Assembly (NCBI RefSeq): GCF_001274775.1
Contig: NZ_LGUE01000001.1
Span: 313,302 to 377,301, forward strand
Direction: 5' to 3'
DNA length: 64,000 nt
Source of the DNA: Rossellomorea marisflavi
GTDB lineage: Bacteria; Bacillota; Bacilli; Bacillales; Bacillaceae_B
Shown here: positions 29,409-40,582 of the stretch, one piece after another
Position numbering within the stretch: the stretch's first letter is position 1
How the letters are laid out: the number at the start of each line of letters is the position of its first letter
Notes under the pieces: model-generated
Databases searched by the model: none
What the model saw: the letters and a program-made list of their open reading frames with translations, nothing else
Told to the model about the DNA's origin: nothing
Program-made: the position numbers and the translations under genes

Positions 29409-30542
29409 ATGACAGATAAAAAAGAGATAAAGGAAACGCTGATGAAAAAATTACTCGAACGACAATCCGAAGCAAGGTCCATCAGGAAGATCGTCGGCCT
29501 CATTCTTCTATGCGTGGTCATCCTTATAGGAGGAACGGCGGTAGGCGGCTATTTCTATGTCAAATCCGCCCTGAAGCCCGTTGACCCCGATGACTCCAAA
29601 CCCGTCAATGTAGAGGTGCCGATCGGCTCCGGGGTCTCCACCATCGCTGATCTTCTTGCAGACAAGGGGATCGTGAAGAATGCGACGGTATTCAAGTATT
29701 ATGTGAAGTTCAACAATGAATCAGGCTTCCAGGCAGGGAGCTACGGTCTCACCCCTTCCATGACCATGGATGAAATCATCAAAAGCCTGAAGACCGGCAG
29801 GGTGATCCGCGACGCGGAGTTCACCATCACCGTTCCTGAAGGCCTGCAACTTGATGAGATTGCCGGGCTGATTGGTGAGAAGTCACCGTATTCGAAGCAG
29901 GAAGTGGAAAAGAAGCTGGAAGATAAGAAATGGATCGAGCAATTAAAGAAGGAATATCCGAATCTCATTACGAAAGATGTCTCAAACAAAAAGATCAAAC
30001 GACCGCTTGAAGGCTATCTGTATCCGGCAACCTATTCGTTCTATGAAAAGAAGCCATCGCTTGAAAGCATCCTGAAAGAGATGATCAATCAGACGAACGA
30101 AGTGCTGGCCCAATATGAGCCGGCCATGAAAGAGAAGAAGATGTCCCCTCATGAACTTCTGACCTTTGCCTCCCTCGTGGAGAAAGAAGCGACGGAGAAG
30201 GCGGACAGGGGGAAGATCTCAAGCGTCTTCTATAACCGCATCGAAGAGGACATGCCTCTCCAAACGGATCCAACCGTGCTGTATTCACTAGGTAAACATA
30301 AGGCTAGGACCACCTATAAAGATCTTGAAGTGGATTCTCCTTACAATACGTACAAGAATAAAGGGCTGCCGCCGGGACCGATCTCAAACGCTGGAGTATC
30401 GTCCATCGAAGCGGCATTGGAACCGGAAGAAACGGATTTTTACTACTTCCTTGCTTCATCGAACGGGACCGTATACTATTCGGAAACCTTGGATGAACAT
30501 AATGAGAAGAAAGAAAAATACATCACGAATAAGAAGGACTGA
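29409..30542 (+). CDS. mltG: Endolytic murein transglycosylase MltG
   Basis: 377 residues, single N-terminal membrane anchor (IVGLILLCVVILIGGTAVGG near residue 30), LysM-like segment (NVEVPIGSGVSTIADLL), then the YceG domain with catalytic Glu in FASLVEKEAT (near 255) and the conserved LQTDPTVLYSLG. It cuts nascent glycan strands and sets their length. ATG 29409 is 7 nt from AAAGGGGG; the in-frame ATG 29403 is too close. The frame extends upstream to 29268 but into the previous terminator. Confidence 0.94.
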   Translation: MTDKKEIKETLMKKLLERQSEARSIRKIVGLILLCVVILIGGTAVGGYFYVKSALKPVDPDDSKPVNVEVPIGSGVSTIADLLADKGIVKNATVFKYYVKFNNESGFQAGSYGLTPSMTMDEIIKSLKTGRVIRDAEFTITVPEGLQLDEIAGLIGEKSPYSKQEVEKKLEDKKWIEQLKKEYPNLITKDVSNKKIKRPLEGYLYPATYSFYEKKPSLESILKEMINQTNEVLAQYEPAMKEKKMSPHELLTFASLVEKEATEKADRGKISSVFYNRIEEDMPLQTDPTVLYSLGKHKARTTYKDLEVDSPYNTYKNKGLPPGPISNAGVSSIEAALEPEETDFYYFLASSNGTVYYSETLDEHNEKKEKYITNKKD

Positions 30543-30546
30543 CCCT

Positions 30547-30583
30547 TGGAGGAGGAAAGAAATATTCGCTTTCCTCCTCTTCA
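30547..30583 (+). terminator. Hairpin after mltG
   Basis: GGAGGAGGAAAG / CTTTCCTCCTC stem with weak T tail. A second small hairpin (AGAAAGCT / AGCTTTCT, then TTCTTTTC, 30637-30665) lies just before yrrM and may be a leader attenuator. Confidence 0.65.
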
Positions 30584-30716
30584 TATGATAAAATGATACA
30601 AGTTATTTTCATATACCGATGCCCGGCGTTTTAAGTAGAAAGCTCAAGGTAGCTTTCTTCTTTTCATGTTCATTACGCTCAAAGGGCCGGGAAATAAACG
30701 ATAGAAGGTTGATTCC

Positions 30717-31370
30717 GTGGACGAAAAAATAATCAATTATATAGAATCCATTGTTCTGGACCGTTCCGATCTGCTTCAGGAAATGGAAGCATATGCTGAG
30801 GAGAACGGGGTGCCGATCATGGAGCTTGTCGGCATCGAGGCGCTCCTCGGAATGCTCAGGATCCAACAGCCGAAGCGGATCCTTGAAGTGGGGACGGCAA
30901 TCGGATACTCTGCACTCAGGATGGCCGAAGCGCTTCCCGATACCACCATCGTCACACTTGAAAGGGACGAAGAAAGGTATGAGAAGGCGCAGGAGTTCCT
31001 TGGCCGTTCATCTGCACGTGACAGGGTCATCACCTTGTTAGGTGATGCCCTGGAGCTGCAGGAAGATGTAAAGCAACATGGACCGTATGATGCGGTCTTC
31101 ATCGATGCCGCCAAAGGTCAGTATCGCAAATTCTTCGACAGTTATTCCGAGATGCTGACCCCTGAAGGTGTCGTATACTCTGACAACGTTCTGTTCAAAG
31201 GACTGGTGGCAGAGGAAGTGGTTGAGCAGAAGCGGATCCGTAACATGGTGAAAAAACTGCAGGACTACAACAAATGGCTGATGGATCATCCTGAATATGA
31301 TACGTCGATCCTCCCGGTCGGGGACGGGGTCGCAATCAGCAAGAAGCGGGGCACCCGTGTAGAAGCCTGA
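30717..31370 (+). CDS. yrrM: SAM-dependent O-methyltransferase (YrrM)
   Basis: 217 residues. Catechol-O-methyltransferase-like fold: ILEVGTAIGYSALRMA (SAM motif I, near 58), TLERDEERYEKA (motif II), DAVFIDAAKGQYRKFFD (metal-binding Asp region) and YSDNVLFKG. In some bacteria this family makes 5-methoxyuridine in tRNA (TrmR in B. subtilis). GTG start 30717. Confidence 0.9.
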   Translation: MDEKIINYIESIVLDRSDLLQEMEAYAEENGVPIMELVGIEALLGMLRIQQPKRILEVGTAIGYSALRMAEALPDTTIVTLERDEERYEKAQEFLGRSSARDRVITLLGDALELQEDVKQHGPYDAVFIDAAKGQYRKFFDSYSEMLTPEGVVYSDNVLFKGLVAEEVVEQKRIRNMVKKLQDYNKWLMDHPEYDTSILPVGDGVAISKKRGTRVEA

Positions 31371-31428
31371 TACTCCGGTGAAGCCGACCGTTCATCATGC
31401 ATGAAAAAACGAGCGGGGGTGGAGGAGA

Positions 31429-31536
31429 ATGCTGAGTGCCAAAGAGGGATCGTTCAGATCCGGTCATTCAGTCCATCATACACCCAAGTGGGATGAAAAA
31501 GGGAATGAGCAGGATGTTGTCCGCCACCCATTATAA
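31429..31536 (+). CDS. Possible small ORF between yrrM and udk
   Basis: 35 residues ([19 protein letters not shown]... VVRHPL), His-rich, with GGTGGAGGAG directly before ATG 31429. No family recognised and no membrane segment. It fills a gap where B. subtilis has two U32 peptidase genes (yrrN, yrrO), but I see no residual similarity to those. It could be a real small protein or chance. Confidence 0.3.
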   Translation: MLSAKEGSFRSGHSVHHTPKWDEKGNEQDVVRHPL

Positions 31537-31598
31537 ATTGTGAAAGATCATGCAGAGCAGGAGCACTGCATGATTCGAAAGGAGAACATCGTAACCTT

Positions 31599-32234
31599 AT
31601 GAAGCAGAAACCCGTCGTCATTGGTGTAGCAGGAGGTTCAGGGTCAGGGAAGACTAGCGTAACGAAAGCGATCTACGAACAATTCCAGGGCCATTCCATC
31701 CTCATGCTGCAGCAGGATTATTATTATAAAGATCAATCCCACCTACCATTCGAGGAGCGTCTGAAAACGAACTATGACCATCCACTGGCATTCGATAATG
31801 ACCTCTTGATTGAACATCTCCAAGGCCTGCTGAATCATCAGCACGTGGAGAAACCGGTTTACGATTACAAAATGCACACCCGTTCGGATGAAACAATCCC
31901 TGTTGAGCCGAAAGATGTGATCATCTTAGAAGGAATCCTTGTATTAGAAGATGAGAGATTGCGCAACTTAATGGATATTAAACTATACGTGGATACCGAT
32001 GCCGATCTCCGTATCATCAGAAGGATGCTTCGTGATATCAAGGAGCGCGGGCGTTCCATTGATTCCGTCATTGATCAATACATCACGGTCGTCCGTCCGA
32101 TGCATAATCAATTCATCGAACCGACGAAGCGGTATGCCGATGTGATCATCCCAGAAGGCGGCCATAATCATGTGGCCATCGACCTCATGGTCACAAAAAT
32201 TCAAACAATTCTTGAACAAAAGTCATTTTTGTAA
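31599..32234 (+). CDS. udk: Uridine kinase
   Basis: 211-residue P-loop kinase that phosphorylates uridine and cytidine in pyrimidine salvage. Walker [17 protein letters not shown] at the N-terminus, [22 protein letters not shown] substrate loop region near 42, and [17 protein letters not shown] Walker B near 105. ATG 31599 after AAAGGAG. An imperfect hairpin (GGAATGGAGAAG / CTTCTCCATTCC, 32293-32328) follows. Confidence 0.96.
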   Translation: MKQKPVVIGVAGGSGSGKTSVTKAIYEQFQGHSILMLQQDYYYKDQSHLPFEERLKTNYDHPLAFDNDLLIEHLQGLLNHQHVEKPVYDYKMHTRSDETIPVEPKDVIILEGILVLEDERLRNLMDIKLYVDTDADLRIIRRMLRDIKERGRSIDSVIDQYITVVRPMHNQFIEPTKRYADVIIPEGGHNHVAIDLMVTKIQTILEQKSFL

Positions 32235-32404
32235 TACGATAGCATAGATAAATAAAGTCCAAAATTTACAAATCCCCACAATTGAACATCATCAGGGAAT
32301 GGAGAAGGGTTTCATCTTCTCCATTCCCTCGCTTTACATGCTGAAGCAATATGGTACATAAAGAGCACGGGGATGCTCTAAATAGAGAAGGAGTGAAGAG
32401 GGTC

Positions 32405-32881
32405 ATGAGTACAGAAAAAGTATACCCGATGACGATCGAAGGGAAAGAAAAGTTAGAAAAAGAACTAGAGAACCTGAAAACGGTTAAACGTAAAGAAGTC
32501 GTCGAGCGCATCAAAGTCGCAAGGAGCTTCGGGGATCTATCCGAGAACTCTGAGTACGATGCAGCCAAAGATGAGCAGGCATTCGTAGAAGGACGCATCT
32601 CGACGCTTGAAAATATGATCCGTAACGCCAAGATCATCCAGGAAGATGATCATAATTCCGATACGGTCCAGCTTGGTAAGAAGGTGACCTTCATCGAACT
32701 TCCTGATGGCGATAAAGAAACATATTCCATCGTGGGAAGCGCTGAAGCCGATCCATTTGAAGGGAAAATCTCAAATGACTCACCGATCGCCAAAAGTCTT
32801 CTTGGACATAAAGTAGGCGAACAAGTGACGGTTCAGACTCCAGGCGGGGAAATGAGCGTCAAGATCGTAGAAGTAAGCTGA
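32405..32881 (+). CDS. greA: Transcription elongation factor GreA
   Basis: 158 residues. N-terminal antiparallel coiled coil with the acidic tip ([20 protein letters not shown] near 42), which reaches into the RNA polymerase channel to stimulate cleavage of backtracked RNA, then the FKBP-like C-terminal domain. Start ATG 32405 ([10 protein letters not shown]). The ribosome site is only moderate (AAGGAG 11 nt upstream). Confidence 0.96.
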   Translation: MSTEKVYPMTIEGKEKLEKELENLKTVKRKEVVERIKVARSFGDLSENSEYDAAKDEQAFVEGRISTLENMIRNAKIIQEDDHNSDTVQLGKKVTFIELPDGDKETYSIVGSAEADPFEGKISNDSPIAKSLLGHKVGEQVTVQTPGGEMSVKIVEVS

Positions 32882-32885
32882 TAAA

Positions 32886-32917
32886 AAAGAAGGGGGCCTC
32901 CGGGCCTCTTTTTTTTA
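32886..32917 (+). terminator. Terminator of greA
   Basis: AAGAAGGGGGCC / GGCCTCTTTTTTTT hairpin with T8 tail. Confidence 0.8.
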
Positions 32918-32979
32918 TGGGGAAAATCAAGGGACTAATTCATCTCGGAACCGTCAACAATGATGGGAGAGGTGAAAGC

Positions 32980-34728
32980 ATGAAGAAGAAGCGGGTCTTA
33001 TTCTTAAGTATCATCCTATTATCCATCCTGTTTGGTCTGATCGGAAGGCTGATGCAGGTGCAACTAGTCCAGACCGAGTCATTTTCCAAGCACAAAATCA
33101 ACCTGATTGAGAGCAGCGTGGAACAGCGGACGCAGCAGATCGTCATAGACGAAGGGAGGGGGGCTTTCCTTGATCGTGCAGGCAATCCCCTGACATTCGA
33201 TGAAGAAAATGTCGTGGTGCTCTTCCCGTTCCTGAATAAGATCGAGTGGCCGAGCGCCACAGTAGCATCCATCCTGGGGATGGACGAAGCAGACATCAAG
33301 CGGGATCTCCTCGGGGCAAAGGAACCCGTGGTCCTGAAAGGCAGCGTGGATCTTACGCAGTCTCAAATGGACCGCGTGAACGCTCTGGAGGTCCAAGGGG
33401 TCTTCGCCGTGAAGAAAAAAGTGAAAAAATCCGTGGTCCCTGCCGCGCAGCTGATCGGGGTGACGGGTGAAAACACGACCCTGTTCCATGAGCGGTATCC
33501 CGATAGGGTCAAGGGGGCCAATCAGCCTGTCGGTGTCTCTGGGCTTCAGGGTATATTTGACGAATGGCTCATAGCCGAGGAGCAGGCGAAGCTTGTGTAT
33601 CATGTGGATGCAACGGGAGGACCGCTGTTCGGAGCAGACGTGAAATATGTCGCCTCGGCCAATCCATTCTATCCATTAAACGTGAAGACGACGATCGATT
33701 CAAGGGCGCAGGAAGCCCTTGAAGAGGTTGCTGACACATACGAGATGAAAAAAGGGGGGCTCCTCCTACTCGATATCGCAAGCAGTGAGATCGTGGCCAG
33801 CGTCTCTCGACCGAAGATGAAACAGGGGGATCCGTTCGGAGAAGGAGCGACGGATTATATGAGAAAGGCCCTCATACCCGGTTCCGTCTTCAAGACGGTC
33901 ATTGCAGCGGCGAGCCTTGAGGAAGGCATGGTGGATGAAACAAGGATGTTCGACTGTGACCAGAATATCAGGGGAGGGGAAGCACAGAAGCCACACGGCT
34001 CGATCAATATCAGGGACAGTCTGGCAGCAAGCTGCAATCGTACATTTGCAGACCTCGCGAATGAACTGACAGAAAAAGATCCGGATCTCATTGAGGAGTA
34101 CGCAGATAAACTCGGCCTAACGGGAAATGTCGCTTGGAAAGGGGACGTATTCCATTACGAGGATTTCTCCCAGTTGAAGCTGGAACAATCCAGGATCTTT
34201 GCGTCAGAAACAGCAAAAGGGGATCGCAATGAGATCGCCATGACCGGGATCGGACAGAATGAAGTGAGGGTGACCCCCATCGGCATGGCCAACATGATGG
34301 CGACGATTGCAAGGGGAGGGAAGGCGTACGAGGTGAGTGCGGTTTCGACGGTTGAATATCAGAACGGGGCGGATATGGTGAATTTCCCGAAGCAGGAAGG
34401 CGGCGAAGGAATCAGCCCGTTCACAGCGATGAAAATGCAACAATATTTGCGAGGCGTCGTGAATTCTCCCCTCGGGACGGCCCCGTATCTGCAGGAAGCG
34501 GCATACGAAGTCGCCGGCAAGACGGGCACGGCCCAGACGGGAAGCTACAGGGGAGAGAAAATCAAGGCAAATGAGCTTTATAACAAGTGGTTCGCCGGCT
34601 ACTTCCCCTTCCACGACCCGAAATATGCCCTCGTCGCGGTGAATATGGACGTTCTAGTGGACGAAGGTGGCATCTATCCGATCTTCAAGGACAGCGTCGA
34701 TGCCCTCTACCGTCTGGATCAGGAATGA
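32980..34728 (+). CDS. pbpI: Penicillin-binding protein, class B transpeptidase (YrrR/PbpI)
   Basis: 582 residues. One N-terminal membrane helix (VLFLSIILLSILFGLIGRL), an extracellular dimerisation/linker domain, then the transpeptidase with the three active-site motifs in order: SVFK (near 303), SCN (near 350) and KTGTAQ (near 510). It cross-links peptidoglycan. ATG 32980 follows GAGAGGTG. Same place as B. subtilis yrrR, which is followed by yrrS as here. Confidence 0.93.
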   Translation: MKKKRVLFLSIILLSILFGLIGRLMQVQLVQTESFSKHKINLIESSVEQRTQQIVIDEGRGAFLDRAGNPLTFDEENVVVLFPFLNKIEWPSATVASILGMDEADIKRDLLGAKEPVVLKGSVDLTQSQMDRVNALEVQGVFAVKKKVKKSVVPAAQLIGVTGENTTLFHERYPDRVKGANQPVGVSGLQGIFDEWLIAEEQAKLVYHVDATGGPLFGADVKYVASANPFYPLNVKTTIDSRAQEALEEVADTYEMKKGGLLLLDIASSEIVASVSRPKMKQGDPFGEGATDYMRKALIPGSVFKTVIAAASLEEGMVDETRMFDCDQNIRGGEAQKPHGSINIRDSLAASCNRTFADLANELTEKDPDLIEEYADKLGLTGNVAWKGDVFHYEDFSQLKLEQSRIFASETAKGDRNEIAMTGIGQNEVRVTPIGMANMMATIARGGKAYEVSAVSTVEYQNGADMVNFPKQEGGEGISPFTAMKMQQYLRGVVNSPLGTAPYLQEAAYEVAGKTGTAQTGSYRGEKIKANELYNKWFAGYFPFHDPKYALVAVNMDVLVDEGGIYPIFKDSVDALYRLDQE

Positions 34729-34809
34729 GTCGAAGGAAATGGATAATGTTTCGCTTTCTTCTTTTCCCCCTGTCTGTTAAACTATTGAGGATAATAGGGA
34801 GGGAAAGAC

Positions 34810-35502
34810 ATGGCGAAGTACCAATCTCGATTAGATAAACGATCAAAAAAGAACACCAATAAAATCCTGAATATCATGATTGCAGTCGTCGTCCTATTGA
34901 TCCTCGTAGTGGGCGGCTCGATCCTTATTGGAGGCGGGAACGACAAAAGCTCCGATACGGCTTCTTCCTCTACGGGTAATGGAGGGAACAAGAAAGCCTC
35001 TGCTGAAGAAAATAAAAGCGATACTGCCAAAAAAGATGATGAGGATTCAAACGATAAAAAAGCTGCTGACGACAAAGAGGACAAGGACAAAAAAGACAAA
35101 GATGAAAAAAAATCCGACGATGATACAGAGAAAGATCTGAAGTCGGAAGACGACAGCAAGCTGAAAGTCCAGGATGGCGACGAACCGAATGTGGATAAAA
35201 CCGTTGTGCATCCAGACTGGAAGCCGGTGGGCACTTCACAATCAGGAGAGCACGTATCTTCTTATGATCTGGGGACACCTGACTGGAACGAAAAGGTGAA
35301 AGCTCTATCCTACGCTACCGGAATACCAGAAAACAATATGACGGTATGGTATATCGAAGGAAACGGTAGTCCGCAGAAATCCATCGGTACAGTATCCGCA
35401 AAGAATGACTCCCAGGCATACAGGGTCTATCTTCAGTGGATTGATGGAGAGGGCTGGCAGCCGACTAAAGTTCAGGAACTGATCGAAAACGATAAGAACT
35501 AA
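34810..35502 (+). CDS. yrrS: YrrS-family DUF1510 membrane-anchored protein
   Basis: 230 residues: short basic N-terminus, one membrane helix (IMIAVVVLLILVVGGSILIGG, about 20-40), a long Lys/Asp/Glu-rich low-complexity linker (about residues 45-125), and a C-terminal globular DUF1510 domain (VHPDWKPVGTSQSGEHV... GWQPTKVQELI). Probably an extracytoplasmic partner of PbpI. Same pairing in B. subtilis, where the operon is read in the mother cell. Confidence 0.9.
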   Translation: MAKYQSRLDKRSKKNTNKILNIMIAVVVLLILVVGGSILIGGGNDKSSDTASSSTGNGGNKKASAEENKSDTAKKDDEDSNDKKAADDKEDKDKKDKDEKKSDDDTEKDLKSEDDSKLKVQDGDEPNVDKTVVHPDWKPVGTSQSGEHVSSYDLGTPDWNEKVKALSYATGIPENNMTVWYIEGNGSPQKSIGTVSAKNDSQAYRVYLQWIDGEGWQPTKVQELIENDKN

Positions 35503-35504
35503 AG

Positions 35505-35547
35505 AAAAATCCGCCAGGGTCATGTGGACCCCGGCGGATTTTTTTGT
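35505..35547 (+). terminator. Terminator after yrrS
   Basis: AAAAATCCGCC / GGCGGATTTTTTT stem with a 17-base loop, T7 tail. Confidence 0.85.
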
Positions 35548-35555
35548 TTCTGCAT

Positions 35556-35762
35556 TCATTGATTCAGCTTGAAATGGACCACAGCCGTATAGAGGCGGCG
35601 ACTGTTTTCATCTACCGTCACATGATGCTGTACATGGTGGACCCTGAGCATGATCGACTGATTCAATTCAATCTGCTCGGAAATTTTCTTTTCTAGCGTG
35701 GAAAGATCTGCGGCCTCGAAGAACTCGACCTTATCCTTGATCAATTCAAATGAAATACTCAT
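35556..35762 (-). CDS. yrzA: DUF2536 small protein (YrzA)
   Basis: 67-residue soluble protein from ATG 35762 (GAGGGGGAGA ribosome site). Sequence MSISFELIKDKVEFFEA...YTAVVHFKLNQ matches the YrzA family as remembered. The frame is open upstream to 35822, but the extension has no start signal. Convergent with yrrS; function unknown. Confidence 0.85.
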   Translation of the reverse strand: MSISFELIKDKVEFFEAADLSTLEKKISEQIELNQSIMLRVHHVQHHVTVDENSRRLYTAVVHFKLNQ

Positions 35763-35884
35763 GTTTCTCCCCCTCTTATCGGTTCGCCTCCTTATTTTAG
35801 GGCTTGTGTGCACCCTTGGCAATGGATAACAGTTGAATAATGGGGGTGGATATGATAATTTAATAACAGTTTTAAAATTAAATC

Positions 35885-35909
35885 ATAGTATATGGATAGG
35901 AATTATAAA
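35885..35909 (+). promoter_or_regulatory. Candidate CymR operator / promoter region of the mcc operon
   Basis: Very AT-rich leader with TATGGATAGGAATTATAAA. CymR sites known from B. subtilis contain an AT-rich element with GGAAT followed by TA-rich bases; this resembles them and the downstream operon is the classic CymR target. I could not place a clean -35/-10 pair. Confidence 0.35.
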
Positions 35910-35931
35910 CTTTCCAACAGGAGTGGGATCG

Positions 35932-36570
35932 ATGGGTAGAGAGTTTTTGGATTTATTCCAGGATTGGGCGGATTCATACGATGATACCGTAACGGGTCAT
36001 GATGTCGAATACCAGGCGGTGTTTGAACATTATGATGCCATACTAGACGCAGTGGCTGCCCGTGCAAAAGGGAGGGTCGTCGAATTCGGTCCTGGAACGG
36101 GCAATTTGACGAAGAAGCTCTTGGAGAACAAGCTGGAGGTTCTGCCGTTCGAGCCATCCCCTGAGATGAGGGAGATCGGCATGCAGAAACTCGGTGACCA
36201 GGTCACCTTCAGGGATGGAGACTTCCTTGATTTCGATCTGGTTGGGGCAGTGGACTCTTTCGTCAGTTCATACGCTTTTCACCACCTCACCGATGAGGAA
36301 AAAGGAAAAGCCTTTGAGATTTATGGCAAGTACCTGCCCCGTGGTGGTAAAATAGTATGGGCCGACACCATGTTCGAGAGTGACCGGCACTATCAAGCCG
36401 CCATATCCGCAGCCATCGAAAAAGGATATCATAATCTTGCAGATGACCTGAAACGCGAATACTATACCACATTGGATGTGTTCAGATCCCTCCTTGAACC
36501 GAGAGGATTTACCGTCACATTCGATCAGGTAAACGCATTTGTATGGATCATGGAGGCGACTAAACAGTAG
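35932..36570 (+). CDS. yrrT: Class I SAM-dependent methyltransferase (YrrT)
   Basis: 212 residues, start ATG 35932 behind AGGAGTGGG. SAM motif [17 protein letters not shown] near 47, motif [11 protein letters not shown], motif [20 protein letters not shown]. First gene of the yrrT-mtnN-mccA-mccB-yrhC operon. Its presence with mtnN suggests a role in the SAM to homocysteine route; the real acceptor is unknown. Confidence 0.92.
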   Translation: MGREFLDLFQDWADSYDDTVTGHDVEYQAVFEHYDAILDAVAARAKGRVVEFGPGTGNLTKKLLENKLEVLPFEPSPEMREIGMQKLGDQVTFRDGDFLDFDLVGAVDSFVSSYAFHHLTDEEKGKAFEIYGKYLPRGGKIVWADTMFESDRHYQAAISAAIEKGYHNLADDLKREYYTTLDVFRSLLEPRGFTVTFDQVNAFVWIMEATKQ

Positions 36571-36586
36571 AAAGAGGTCATACACT

Positions 36587-37279
36587 ATGAAAATCGCCAT
36601 CATCGGAGCAATGGAAGAAGAAGTCACTTTATTAAGGGAAAACATTTCGAACCCTGTGGTCGAAACCATCGCAGGGTGTGAATATACAAGCGGCACAATG
36701 AAAGGGAAGGAAGTCGTCCTTCTGCGTTCCGGAATCGGGAAGGTAAATGCCGCCATGTCGACAGCGGTCCTCCTTCAGCATTTCAAGCCGGATTGCATCA
36801 TCAATACCGGATCAGCAGGTGGATTCGATCCTGCACTGAACGTCGGGGACGTGGTCATTTCCACAGAGGTCCGTCATCATGATGTGGACGTGACGGCATT
36901 CGGCTATGAGTACGGTCAGGTGCCACAGCTCCCGGCTGCCTTCACGGCGGATGATAAATTGAAAGAAATCGCCGTGCAGTCGGTGAAGAAGATGGGCGAC
37001 GTACAAGTCGTTTCCGGCTTGATTGCAACAGGGGATTCATTCATGAGCGATCCTGCCCGGGTCGAAGCGATCCGTGACAAGTTCGATTCCCTGCAGGCAG
37101 TGGAGATGGAAGCGGCGGCGATTGCACAGGTTGCCCATCAATTCGGCACCCCGTTCGTCATCATCCGTTCCCTTTCTGATATTGCCGGGAAGGAATCCGA
37201 TCTGTCATTCGATCAATACCTGGAAAAAGCGGCCCTGCATTCTGCCAATATGGTCATGAATATCGTAGAGTCCGTATAA
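36587..37279 (+). CDS. mtnN: 5'-methylthioadenosine/S-adenosylhomocysteine nucleosidase
   Basis: 230 residues. Removes adenine from MTA and SAH, recycling SAM by-products. [13 protein letters not shown] at the N-terminus (catalytic Glu12 region), [31 protein letters not shown] near 172, and [16 protein letters not shown] with the catalytic Asp. Start ATG 36587. Lies 16 bp after yrrT. Confidence 0.97.
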   Translation: MKIAIIGAMEEEVTLLRENISNPVVETIAGCEYTSGTMKGKEVVLLRSGIGKVNAAMSTAVLLQHFKPDCIINTGSAGGFDPALNVGDVVISTEVRHHDVDVTAFGYEYGQVPQLPAAFTADDKLKEIAVQSVKKMGDVQVVSGLIATGDSFMSDPARVEAIRDKFDSLQAVEMEAAAIAQVAHQFGTPFVIIRSLSDIAGKESDLSFDQYLEKAALHSANMVMNIVESV

Positions 37280-37324
37280 AGAGAGAAGCTGTCCCGGTGG
37301 CAGCTCTGTAAGGGGGAGCAACCT

Positions 37325-39387
<2,063 letters not shown>

Positions 39388-39481
39388 GCTGGCAGGAATG
39401 GCATCAATTACATGAGTGGCTACACTTCCGGATATGTTACCATAGATTGTGAGTCAACTAGTCCGAAAGTAGGTGTCGACG

Positions 39482-39709
39482 ATGGATAAGAACATCTTTG
39501 AACAGAAGCGATCCGACTATAGACGGTTCGGATTCACCCTTCTCTATTTGAGCGTATTCTTATATCTGGGCGTTTTGATCCCCGGCATTTCGGATACCGC
39601 GGTGAAATTGTACAGCCTCATGGGCATGACCATGGTTCTGCTGATTGCTTCCTTTACTTTTTTCAAAAAAGCAATCGCTTATCAAAAACGAATAATGGAA
39701 GACGAATAA
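39482..39709 (+). CDS. yrhC: YrhC-family small membrane protein
   Basis: 75 residues from ATG 39482. Two membrane helices (FTLLYLSVFLYLGVLIPG and MGMTMVLLIASFTFF) with basic ends. It is the last gene of the same operon in B. subtilis (yrrT-mtnN-mccA-mccB-yrhC). Function unknown. Confidence 0.88.
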   Translation: MDKNIFEQKRSDYRRFGFTLLYLSVFLYLGVLIPGISDTAVKLYSLMGMTMVLLIASFTFFKKAIAYQKRIMEDE

Positions 39710-39734
39710 GGCTGAGATATAAGCGTTTTATAGC

Positions 39735-39783
39735 AAACCCGAATTCATTCGCCAAGGATCAGGCAAATGAATTCGGGTTTTTT
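39735..39783 (+). terminator. Terminator of the mcc operon
   Basis: AAACCCGAATTCATT / AATGAATTCGGGTTTTTT long stem, T6 tail. Confidence 0.9.
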
Positions 39784-39805
39784 AGATATTTATTCATTGC
39801 TTTGA

Positions 39806-39915
39806 GCGGTTGATTGGAGCGCAAGACGGAGACTCCTGGGGGAATAGTGACCCCGCAGGCCAGCAGTGGAGGCTCACGCACTACCCGCGGAAAGGGAAGT
39901 CTTGCACGAAAATCA
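39806..39915 (+). repeat. Dispersed intergenic repeat, diverged copy B
   Basis: Shares the order of blocks GAGCGCAAG, GACTCC, GACCCCG, GGAGGCTC, CCGCGGAAAG with the repeat copies at 61903-62033 and (reverse) 14806-14930, but is shorter and more diverged. Confidence 0.6.
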
Positions 39916-39971
39916 TGAGCGGTACAAAGGATTAAGCTGATTATATTATAAAAATATTTTAAAAAAAGTGG

Positions 39972-40000
39972 TTTACTTTTCCATTATAATTGGATATACT
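39972..40000 (+). promoter_or_regulatory. Promoter of the small-ORF cluster
   Basis: TTTACT (39972-39977), 17-bp spacer, TATACT (39995-40000) in an AT-rich stretch. The first small ORF starts 46 bp downstream. Confidence 0.65.
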
Positions 40001-40045
40001 AACCAATGTAAGAAAAATATCACACGGAAACGGAGGTCGAGTAAC

Positions 40046-40123
40046 ATGATGATGATCAAAGGAATCAACGCCGTACAACTTCATATTACCATTCGACCGA
40101 CAGTGGGATATCTTTCATTCTGA
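40046..40123 (+). CDS. Candidate microprotein 1 of the yrzI cluster
   Basis: 25 residues (MMMIKGINAVQLHITIRPTV...). Good ribosome site CGGAGGTCGAG 6 nt before ATG 40046 and a promoter just upstream, which is why I list it. It is followed by two tandem terminators, so it could be a leader peptide for the yrzI-like gene or a stand-alone peptide. No family recognised. Confidence 0.4.
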   Translation: MMMIKGINAVQLHITIRPTVGYLSF

Positions 40124-40140
40124 CCAATATGTGAATGAAT

Positions 40141-40175
40141 GCCGCGGGGAGAATGCATCTTCCTGCGGCTTTTTT
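40141..40175 (+). terminator. Terminator between microprotein 1 and yrzI, first of two
   Basis: GCCGCGGGGAGA / TCTTCCTGCGGC stem with T6 tail. Confidence 0.8.
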
Positions 40176-40180
40176 GTGTG

Positions 40181-40210
40181 CCGCCGGGAAGGGAGTCCCT
40201 GCGGTTTTTT
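40181..40210 (+). terminator. Terminator between microprotein 1 and yrzI, second of two
   Basis: CCGCCGGGA / GTCCCTGCGG stem with T6 tail, only 5 bp after the first terminator. Such a tandem pair before a coding ORF suggests attenuation. Confidence 0.75.
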
Positions 40211-40245
40211 CATGCAAAAAACAACACTGGAAAGGGGGGATCGCC

Positions 40246-40389
40246 ATGACTCTGAACTTACTATTCGTGACGCTTACGTTGAAAAAGAAGCGTACGTCAT
40301 TCGAAGAAGCTGCACATAATGAATCGGTCTCGAAGCATTTCGAAGAAACCAAGACAAGGCAGCAACACTTCACATCACATACGCTGTAA
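40246..40389 (+). CDS. yrzI: YrzI-family small protein
   Basis: 47 residues. A hydrophobic N-terminus MTLNLLFVTLTLKKKR followed by a charged helix (FEEAAHNESVSKHFEETK) is the hallmark of the Bac_small_yrzI family, annotated as probable sporulation proteins. Excellent ribosome site AAAGGGGGG 6 nt before ATG 40246. Located after yrhC as in B. subtilis. Role unknown; probably membrane-attached. Confidence 0.75.
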   Translation: MTLNLLFVTLTLKKKRTSFEEAAHNESVSKHFEETKTRQQHFTSHTL

Positions 40390-40425
40390 TACCTGTACGA
40401 TCAAACCATAGGGAGGAGAATGAAC

Positions 40426-40485
40426 ATGATTTTTATACAAGTGAAAAGGCTGAATGCGCTCTGGGTGGAGAAGGACACAGCCTAA
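40426..40485 (+). CDS. Candidate microprotein 3 of the yrzI cluster
   Basis: 19 residues (MIFIQVKRLNALWVEKDTA). GGGAGGAG (40411-40418) is 7 nt before ATG 40426; ATG 40420 is an alternative but is too close. Listed because of the ribosome site and its place in a run of small ORFs; no family recognised. Confidence 0.3.
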   Translation: MIFIQVKRLNALWVEKDTA

Positions 40486-40509
40486 CGAACGTGAAGGGTT
40501 GGTGACAGG

Positions 40510-40581
40510 ATGTTTTTGAACATCTCGATTTGGACAGTGATGATCGGCAGATTCTTCAAGAAGAAGCGGATGCCGGAATAA
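40510..40581 (+). CDS. Candidate microprotein 4 of the yrzI cluster
   Basis: 23 residues (MFLNISIWTVMIGRFFKKKRMPE): a hydrophobic stretch then KKKR, the same layout as the start of the YrzI-like protein upstream. The ribosome site is weak (GGTGACAGG touches the ATG). A terminator begins 2 bp after the stop. Confidence 0.35.
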   Translation: MFLNISIWTVMIGRFFKKKRMPE

Positions 40582-40582
40582 T

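Noticed and set aside
31429..31536. Remnant of a U32 peptidase gene
   Set aside because: The 35 residues show no resemblance to U32 peptidase motifs, so I kept it only as a weak small ORF.
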